Translations under genes and position numbers: made by a program
The notes under the pieces: generated by a model
The model's database searches: none
What the model was told of the DNA's origin: nothing
What the model saw: the letters and a program-made list of their open reading frames with translations, nothing else
Shown: one piece after another, positions 57,101 to 64,000 of the stretch
How positions within the stretch are numbered: position 1 is the first letter of the stretch
Layout: every line of letters starts with the position of its first letter
Assembly (NCBI GenBank): GCA_002633025.1
Contig: NMRB01000045.1
Span: 539,792-603,791 of the forward strand
Length of the DNA stretch: 64,000 nucleotides
Reading direction: 5' to 3'
Source: Notospermus geniculatus
Lineage: Eukaryota > Nemertea > Pilidiophora > Heteronemertea > Lineidae

Positions 57101-60100
57101 TAGGGGGACCCTATCGGTGTGAACCAAACAATCCAAGCCGAACTCGGTGTGAACCAAACAATCCAAGCCGAACTGATCTCGCCTTCAGCTGCCTCTTTTC
57201 CGAATGAATGGATGATATTTCCGTGAAGTTTCCATAAGAGACTCAGAAACCTGAGTTTTTGCTGCCATTGTCGAAAGAAAGATACTCCGAAAGTACCATT
57301 GAGGGTTTATTATCAGAGAATCGGAAGTTTAAATTTGGGAGAAAAAGTTCTTTTTAAGTTTTAGACGATCATTTATTTATTAAAAGGAAGTGCGACCATG
57401 ATTTGTAAAGTGTTATCGTGTGAATTTGGGGGTGGAATGGACGAGATTTCGAGTGGTTCAGCCTGGCTGAATCACCGGCTAAGGATTGTCGGAAGTCAGG
57501 AGCCACATCATCTGTATGTTGATGGGACAATCCCTTGATGAAATCCCACTGTTTGTTTCAGCTGTGATCCCAGAAGAAGAGATAGAGCGAATCATTCCAT
57601 GTCTGCCACTGCCGTCAACAGACACCGAACAGGCCTTGTCCAATTCTACCCGCGTGGGGGCGCTGGTGGTGGTCAGATGTACGGCAGGTTATGAATTCCC
57701 TGATCGCTCCACGAAGCGTGAATATGCTTGCTCAACCAAGGGGCAATGGGTTCCCCACATTGCCAGCTGTGCAAAAAGTAAGTTGGAGAAGAGGAGGGGA
57801 GAATGGTTCCTGTCTCTTCACCAGCAATGGAGAGGTTCACTGAATGTGTTAGGTCAAGGTCATGAATCATTAGGTCTTGGTCAATGTCAAGGTCATACGA
57901 ATTCGCTCTCAAGCTTCGCTAAATAATGCACGGCGATCAGCCACAACGATGCCGAGCAAATTCCAGTCCAAGTTATTCACGTGGTCGGATTCTCAAAACC
58001 ACTATTGCTGTTTTGGACATGATGGTGAGGAAAAGGCGGTCAGAAAAAATGTGGTTTTATCGGTCAAGGTCATGACCTCATTTGGTCACCGATATCGATA
58101 TCGTATCCAAACTGCGTTGTCACTGCCGTAGCGGCCCGCTGAACTTAATCTCGGAATCTCAATCGAGTTTTCCCTTCTACAAGTCCACAGATGTCCTGCC
58201 TTAAACATCAGCGATGATATCAACTGCACTATGACGGAAGAGGCGAACCCCGGGGTGTTATCCGACTGTCACTGTCCCCCTGGTTACATGTTCATCGACT
58301 TCTCCGCCGAGAAGCGTTTCTTCTGTCAGGAGGACGCCACGTGGAGTGATATACTGCCAGTGTGTGTAGGTAAGGCTTCCAAATCAGAGTTTATGTCTTT
58401 TGGGGCATTGTGGGATCGCAAGTTTTTGTTTATTCCCAAACAGAGGTTCTTCACGTGATGTCACATTTCTATGACGACACAATGCCCGCCATATTGGCCG
58501 TCAAAATGTCAAGCAACGTCACGGCATGAACACAGCGTCAACACACAGAACGACGTGAAAATGTCATGACGTAACAGTTTTGACGTCGTCGCCGGCCATT
58601 TGACGGCCAACATGGCCGATTCTTTGCAGTCACGTGACCGTTGTGACGCCAGTGAAGAACGTGTATTCACCGTGGGATGGTTGATCATTTGGCTCTGTGA
58701 TTATTTCAGAGTCGGGTCGATACTGCAGCCATCCTCCGTACGTTCACAATGCCGACCTGTTGAGTAACGAAACCGTCTTTTACGTCAATTCGACCATAAC
58801 GTTCCGATGCATTGAGGGCCATCGCTTCAGGGACGAATACCGATCGAAAGAACTCACCACAAGATGTTCCTCAGAGGGTCGCTGGGATCTCCATTACGAT
58901 GACTGCCACTGTGAGTATAGAAGGTTTTCTTCAATGTGCCTGAATGAGAAAGCTCAAGACCCGAGAGAATCATCATCCAAAGTATATTTACCAGCGGAGA
59001 AACTCTTCGGAATGGAAGTCCTCAATACAAATTCGTGCTTCAACCAACCCGCAGCCTCGTCTGGGGAATGTCTCGCCATCCAATAACAACGACAACCGCC
59101 AACATCTCTCACCGCAGACGACACTGTGTTGATACCCCAGACCTACTGGTGTCGTTAACCGCTGTTTCTCTGTTTCAGTGGTGCATTGTCCCTCCATACC
59201 ATACGTCCTCATGAAGAAGACGGAACTCGCGGCAGAAATCGCCAACTCCTCTGTTCCTACATTCATTCCAGACAAAATAGACCCGATTTACTCGGCGGAG
59301 GTCAACATTTCCTGCTTGGAGGAAAACCAAGCTTTTCCCGATGGGACCACCACTCGAATTATCCAATGCAGCGAGGAAGGGGAGTGGCAGCCGGCGGTCC
59401 CTCTCTGCATGCGTAAGTTGACCATGTCAACATCTCAGAGTAGTCTCGTTGGGCTGAACCTATGATGGTCTATATTCCAACGACAACAACAACGAGAGCA
59501 GCGACGAGATGGAAAAAATGGCGCCTTACATTTTGAATTGCCTCTTGAACTTCCGGATAGCTTTGTTGTTGTCTTAGCCTAGGTTCTGTTTTGAATCTGA
59601 GAATCTAGCTTTGTTAGTTCGTTAGATCCGAATGCCGTATTTTGAAGTTGGCGATCATCAGACGGGGGATGGTGTCAGTCTAGCGCCATCTCACGGTGAC
59701 CAGTCAACGTCTCCCCAGAAAATCGCCGGAGAAATCACAGCTCGGTTTTTTATCAAGATCACGATCTGAAACCCTTAAAGGGTTAGTTTCCCAGTCCTAA
59801 TTGCACTGATTTTTCACAAATTTGACATTTTTTTTTGTTGCACATAGATTTTTCTTTAACGTATTATATACTATTTTATTTCGTCCGTCACCATTTCACG
59901 TCCTCCTTCACGTAAGGCAGAAAAAGGTCGGGTTTTATCAAGTTTCTTACTCCATATCCGCACACATCCTTTGTGATGTGCATGTCTCGTGACTCCTTGC
60001 ACTAATCACACAGAACTGCACTCTCTCCCTCCACCCCTGGTGTCTAAAGAACCTAAGCTTTCCTCTCTAAGGTGAAATCTCTTGGTAGGTGGCACTGTTG

Positions 60101-62070
60101 TAGCTGTGGGTGTTTGTTTCAAACTGTGAGGGCTCTGGAATCTTCCTTCAAACATTCCCTCTTGCCTCTATCAGGGGGATCGTCTAGAAAACAAGCTAAT
60201 CTCTCATATTCTAACATTAACATGCTTGGTGGTGGTGATGTTGTCGTGTCCGGTTCGATGTGCGGCTGAACGAGTTTCTTGCCTTCCCACCATCGGCGCC
60301 ACCATTAACCCTGTCGTAGATGTGGTCATTGTGCTTGGTTGTGACTTTCATCTGGTTGCCGTGAGCCTTTTCTCAAGCCTTAACTCAGTCTATCCCAGTG
60401 GGAAAGGAATCGGTCGGTCCCAGCAGCAACAACAACTGCTGACGTCGTAGACTGCTTTTGCTGACACTCCGCGTGTGATTGAGGAACCCAGTCCAAACTA
60501 AATACATATATGGTGAACCTTGCTGACCACCGAAGACTTTTGCATCATTTGACTCCGTTGCCAAATTTGTGTACAGATAATTCAACCTCAGGCACGACAG
60601 TCACCATGGTTGTTGCTGTGAGGGGATCCGCCCTTACTGTTGTTTTGTCGGTTCTATCCTGAATGTTGGTGTGGTGAAATTGGTGGTGTTCCTGGTTCCT
60701 TTCCCCCATCTATGACTCTGTGGCCCAGGCCCAAAGGGAGGGTTTTCTGACCCTGTGACCCAGAGCGGGGGTTCATTAGTTGCATCGCAGAATATATTCT
60801 TGGTACATGTACCATCGAATACCTGCGCCTAGCACTCACAGGCAGTGCGTCCCCATACTATATTGACATTGGCCATATCCCGCAAACACTCGGCAGATCC
60901 CGAATGTAACGAAGATTCTGATTGGCCTGGGCTAATATTAATCTGTGGGGGTACTGGAAAAGTGGTCGAGGTACTTTAACCATGCACCTTTTCCGGCCTC
61001 ACTGCCACCACATGACCTGCATTAACTGATAAGTTATGGTCCACCACCACCGAGGCAGCCACCGAATCAAAAACTGCGGTTGGAGCTAGCTTCAAATAGA
61101 GCTGCTCTATTTACTGTGTCAACTCTTGTGCAGGGAATATCGCCAAGATGGCGCTGTCTTGGCGGCATTTCCCACACGCCAAGATACATGTAGATGGAAA
61201 TCAAGGTAACGTATGCTTCCCGAAGAAGGGGTTGGTCGAAGGTAATTATCTCAACAAGACTTCGGTTCGTGAAATCGGACGTAAAAGGGGCCGAGGAGTT
61301 GGATTACGGAGCTGAGGATGTGATATGTAGGCCCTATACTGCGGCGCTTGTGCCCCACTTGCTAAGCTGCATCCGCGGCCTTATGCGTGAGGGAATCCTG
61401 TATCTAATAACCAGGCGTTCAGAATGCTGACCCTTTCTGGTGAATCCCTCGTAGAAATCATATGATGACGTAACTTTGGAGGGAACTTCAAGGTTGAAAT
61501 ATCTGCCGATAGGTTTCTCCAACTGGAGTTCCGAAATTTATTCTATTTTTCTGCATTTCAGTCGTTGAGTCGGGACCAATGAAGCGCGTCAAGCGATACG
61601 TCCCTCCTGCCATGGAGGCACCAGGCTCAGAGACCATCGGCACTGTAGCAATCGTCTTCATATCGGTATTTTTCGCCGGAATTGTTGTGTTAGATTTGAA
61701 TAGTATCGCCCGAGCCTGTGTCATGCTCTATCATAACCTCTCCGGTTGTCGCTTGGCTGAAGGGTCAGAGGTCAGCGACTGTGAGGAGGAGGAAGAGGAG
61801 AAAGAAAAAATGAACACGACTAGGGACGAGGATGTAGTATTTGATGTGATAGAAAACGGTCAGACAGTGACAGAGAAGTGTTTTGATGATTCGAGTTTAT
61901 GTTATGTGGACGAGGTTAGCGATGACCGGAACAGTGGGATCGAGGATGGTGGGAGTGATATTTACGAAAAGGCAGCCATGAAGGAATTAGATAGACAAAG
62001 TATAGGCACGCAGACGGATGAAGACAGTGTGACTCAAGACATACATCAAAACCATGACGTCATTTTGTGA
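54028..62070 (+). CDS. CCP and C-type-lectin-domain transmembrane receptor (5' end missing)
   Basis: Nine exons: 54028-54192, 54635-54860, 55660-55889, 56412-56561, 57562-57777, 58184-58369, 58710-58910, 59179-59412, 61562-62070. All junctions have GT/AG and phases agree; all are phase 1 except the one inside the lectin domain (phase 2). The 704 residues seen comprise CCP1, a C-type lectin-like domain (CTLD), CCP2-CCP6, a ~20-residue transmembrane helix and an acidic tail of about 120 residues. CCP modules occur in complement and adhesion proteins, CTLDs in recognition receptors; ligand is unknown. No signal peptide or first exon is securely identified; 32644-32691 is a weak candidate. The order CCP-CTLD-CCP differs from selectins, which put CTLD first. 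A cell-surface recognition role is inferred. Confidence 0.9.
54215..54343. mobile_element. Foldback element in receptor intron
   Basis: GGAGGTTTAGAAATCAAATG begins a copy related to 33246-33343; the right end is GTTTCGAAACCTCCC. TTACGACGACGTTA lies inside. TA-type flanks at right only. Confidence 0.6.
54635..54860 (+). CDS. Receptor exon: CTLD, first half
   Basis: GRCADGWVRYEKKCYGF is the long-form CTLD start with its extra disulfide pair, followed by ALNFTEALNVC. Joins CCP1 in phase 1 and the next exon in phase 2. Confidence 0.85.
54868..55025. mobile_element. CTGCCGTTAGAGG family, copy 2, in receptor intron
   Basis: TTTACTGCCGTTAGAGG pairs with CCTCTAACGGCAGGAAAG. It starts only about 8 bp after the exon's splice donor. 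Confidence 0.7.
55453..55591. mobile_element. Miniature element in receptor intron
   Basis: AAAGCTACGTTTA pairs with TAAACGCAGCTTT; inside are GGCATGCGGATTGCGG and TTCCGCATCC. The left end also forms a TAAACGTAGCTTT palindrome. Confidence 0.6.
55660..55889 (+). CDS. Receptor exon: CTLD, second half
   Basis: GQFWVGLYRGPRSKDWLWAD and YNYICEER are the WIGL and final-cysteine signatures. No EPN, QPD or WND calcium/sugar motif is present, and the inner cysteine pair of CTLDs is absent, so classical sugar binding is unlikely. Translation in this frame is open throughout; another frame is also open by chance. Confidence 0.85.
56101..56207. mobile_element. GGGCCTGTTTC miniature element, copy 2, with CTG duplication
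   Basis: GGGCCTGTTTCCTAAAGTGA pairs with TCACTTTATGAAACAGGCCC; CTG flanks both sides (56098-56100, 56208-56210). PIF/Harbinger-like by target size. Confidence 0.8.
56412..56561 (+). CDS. Receptor exon: CCP2 (short)
   Basis: RCPGVDD, VCPEIS, VTCYDGLW, SSCL give four cysteines and the conserved W in a module shorter than usual (about 50 residues). Donor GTAAGC; phase 1 on both sides. Confidence 0.75.
57562..57777 (+). CDS. Receptor exon: CCP3
   Basis: PCLPLPS, RCTAGYEF, YACSTKGQW, ASC: complete CCP. A negatively charged EEEIE stretch precedes it. Confidence 0.85.
58184..58369 (+). CDS. Receptor exon: CCP4
   Basis: RCPALNIS, DCHCPPGYMF, FFCQEDATW, PVCV, with two extra cysteines (INC and one of DCHC). 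The acceptor at CTACAAG (58182-58183) is chosen because the CAG seven bases later breaks the frame. Confidence 0.82.
58446..58664. mobile_element. TGACGTCA-rich interspersed repeat, copy 2
   Basis: Same family as 42036-42265. Here the ends are clearer: GTTCTTCACGTGATGTCAC pairs with GTGACGCCAGTGAAGAAC. It fills most of the intron between CCP4 and CCP5. Confidence 0.78.
58710..58910 (+). CDS. Receptor exon: CCP5
   Basis: YCSHPPY, FRCIEGHRF, TRCSSEGRW, DDCH: complete CCP, with N-glycosylation-type NET and NST sites. Confidence 0.88.
59179..59412 (+). CDS. Receptor exon: CCP6
   Basis: HCPSIPY, ISCLEENQAF, IQCSEEGEW, PLCM: complete CCP. Donor GTAAGT. Confidence 0.88.
59413..61561 (+). other. 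Receptor intron before the transmembrane exon
   Basis: About 2.1 kb with no further CCP-like exon visible in any frame. Confidence 0.6.
61562..62070 (+). CDS. Receptor exon: transmembrane helix and cytoplasmic tail
   Basis: After a basic KRVKRY segment comes the hydrophobic GTVAIVFISVFFAGIVVLDL, then a tail with a juxtamembrane YHNL (fits the YxxPhi endocytosis pattern), a run of glutamates (EEEEEEKEK), and tyrosines in CYVDE and DIYEK. Ends with TGA at 62068-62070. No kinase or known adaptor domain. Confidence 0.85.
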
Positions 62071-62143
62071 GAGTGTCTGCCTGACTTGGTTTATTGAGTG
62101 CCTTTTAAAATCATTCCTGTAGAGTCACATCCTGAGCTCATCA

Positions 62144-62198
62144 AGGGTTCTTAATTCTCGCTCCCTCCGTCACCGGAGCGAGCGAGTGCTAAGAACCC
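62144..62198. repeat. Hairpin in receptor 3' untranslated region
   Basis: AGGGTTCTTAATTCTCGCTC pairs with GAGCGAGTGCTAAGAACCC around a TCAC loop, about 25 bp arms with few mismatches. It may be a small foldback or an RNA structure in the transcript. Confidence 0.6.
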
Positions 62199-62199
62199 C

Positions 62200-63500
62200 T
62201 GATATTCTCAGGGTGCAGAGTAGGGCGATCGTTTGACTACCAGGTGTCGCTCTTACAAACGTACCCTCAATGTCGGGGCGGGGGAGGGGGCTACACTCAG
62301 TCCTGAGGGGTGTAAAGAGGGACACGTTCCATGATTGCGTCAAGAGTCCCAGATGGTATGCAGCTTCAGTTTAGTCTTACGAGTGGACCATTGAACATGA
62401 AATCATCTCTGTCAGTTCTTGGAGGGAGTTGGCATCACCGAGAAGTGCTTTGTGTGTATATTTCATTTTTCATGAGTGACTGCGAACATACATGTTGTAA
62501 ATTTACACATTTGTTGTAAATATCTTTTCCGTGAACATGTGGCAGCTAATTCATGAGTTCATCTCCCTGCCATGCAGACGGTACATTACACCCATTGGTG
62601 TTCTCCGGGATAGAGAGAAAGCTTAGGATGGGGGTTTATGGTTTGATAGAGTGCATCACAATTAACAGCGTGTTTGATTTTGAAGGACTGCTCTAGCCTC
62701 TGGGCGGTTGTCAGTAATACATATAGGCCCTATGGATCCATGTCGGCATCATCGCCGTCAGTACATCGTAGCTCCTCCAAGACTGCCTATGCCGTATCCG
62801 TACGACTACCCTCACAGAAAACAATCCATTTTGACTTCAGTCAGTCCCCAAACGGCACTGCTGAAGGTACACTGCATGACCCGCCATATTTAGATCACGT
62901 GACCCTGCTACGTGTGGTGCTCAGCAAATCAGCAGTCTCGTCCGTCACGTGACATGGCCGAGCATGGATGGGAATCATACGGACCTAGGGCTAAGCTGGA
63001 CTTCCATAAAACAGTTTGATTCAGAATATACTGATTCAGCAACAACCATGACTAAAGTTCATTTGCAGTGCTTCCTCACAGGGAAACTTGTGCCTCTGTG
63101 CGTTCTCCATTCGTTTGCTGTGACGCCATGACGGAGAACAGCCGACAAGGTGCTAGATTTGTTCAAGTCTAGTGAGAGAATGAAACTGGGGCTAAAAAAC
63201 ACAACATAATAGGCCGACTCGGACACACGTATAGGGTTAACAAGGGAGTAGTTTGCTACATACAGTGGTTGGCCACCAATGGATACATCATTCTTTGCAG
63301 TGGATGCAACTGATATGACGAACAAATATCTGTCAATGGAAGGCCAACCACTGCATGGTGGCCAAGACTACTCTAACGTTCACCCTAATACTTGGGCCAT
63401 ATCTCGCTTGCTTGGGGGGGGGGGACACACACTATTTTGCCGGCAAAGGACATTGTAACAGTTTTTTGCCGATGTCGTCGTAAATTCTGGCAGAGAACCA
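62200..63500. other. Probable receptor 3' untranslated / downstream region
   Basis: No coding exon seen. AGTGGTTGGCC and GGCCAACCACT form a short inverted pair at about 63265 and 63345. Confidence 0.4.
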
Positions 63501-63501
63501 T

Positions 63502-63622
63502 GGCCCGTATTCTTGAAGTTTCCTTAACTCTAAGGTTCACCTTTAGCTATTGTTTGCAGGGCAAAATACAAGCTTAAAGTGGACCTTAGAGTTACATGTA
63601 AGGAGGCTTCTAGAATACGGGT
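63502..63622. mobile_element. GGCCCGTATTCT-family miniature element with CAT flanks
   Basis: GGCCCGTATTCTTGAAG pairs with CTTCTAGAATACGGGTC; CAT lies on both sides. Third member of the family at 3683 and 36369. Confidence 0.75.
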
Positions 63623-63783
63623 CCATGTCTTTAGTCGATCCCCTAGTAAACTACTTACGACCCTCATTTTGTACTTTTTTCTACCGCTGAGTACTGCACT
63701 GTACAGATTCCTTCACTTTTACCTGTGGCAGTTTGGATATCTTGTACAAAGTGATGATAGGAAAACATGAGAAAACTTGAAGC

Positions 63784-63789
63784 AATAAA
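63784..63789 (+). terminator. Candidate poly(A) signal
   Basis: AATAAA about 1.7 kb after the receptor stop codon. Use is unproven. Confidence 0.35.
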
Positions 63790-64000
63790 ATAACAAATTC
63801 TAAAATGATCAACCTTTGTTATCAAGCTTTTTTGCGATGTCTGCTGTCAACTGGAACGCCATCTAAGAGTCCCTGGTTACCTCACGATGCCAGAGATTGT
63901 GTATAAACCCTCATGGCATGAGTTTCCTGTAAGGCCTAATGGTGGCGCTGGAAGTATCGACCTCAGAAGCAACGTTGAATGTGGTCAGTGCAGGGATGGG

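Overview
This is animal genomic DNA. It has introns with GT/AG splice sites, a receptor gene built from extracellular modules on separate exons, and very dense interspersed repeats of many transposon classes. The frequent TAGGCCT word and the repeat mix suggest a marine invertebrate; an echinoderm or hemichordate is my guess and is not proven. Two N gaps (27607-28024, 49161-49433) and two single N bases (5649, 26449) show a draft scaffold.

Layout. 1-11 kb is repeat-rich and has no recognised gene: duplicated blocks, a ~180 bp satellite in both orientations, a 48 bp-based tandem repeat, and several terminal-inverted-repeat (TIR) elements. From about 11.4 to 27.5 kb lies one old LINE retrotransposon of CR1/L2-like type, broken open by successive insertions: a PIF/Harbinger element (12026-13440), a palindrome-rich TIR element (13459-14236), a 7.9 kb two-gene DNA transposon (14698-22558) and a ~3 kb modular GTGAGC repeat (~23120-26075). 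For the first three, removing the insert and one target-site copy rejoins the LINE, and its reading frame continues across the junction where I could read it.

The most unusual object is the 14698-22558 transposon. It is bounded by TTAA duplications and AGGGACTCTAGAGGGAAC termini, with TATA boxes inside both inverted ends. It carries two tail-to-tail genes. The + strand gene (five exons) encodes a P-element/THAP9-type RNase H-like transposase with a ZAD/RAG1-like zinc module where a THAP domain would be expected; it is broken by a 2 bp insertion. The - strand gene (three exons, intact, 508 aa) encodes an ING-like PHD-finger protein. A transposase plus a convergent PHD partner resembles the RAG1/RAG2 layout, although the catalytic family differs.

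About 28.2-32.6 kb is a ~2 kb tandem duplication that includes a TATA promoter; only the second copy keeps a short candidate first exon (32644-32691). From 33 to 54 kb I see mainly miniature TIR elements, foldbacks, minisatellites and SINE copies. From 54028 to 62070 nine exons, all phase-consistent, encode a membrane receptor: CCP, C-type lectin-like domain, five more CCPs, a transmembrane helix and an acidic cytoplasmic tail. Its 5' start was not found. A possible poly(A) signal lies at 63784.

A recurrent theme is very small perfect or near-perfect hairpins (22, 42, 45 and 72 bp), most flanked by 7-10 bp direct repeats, including one whose empty site is also visible in this window.
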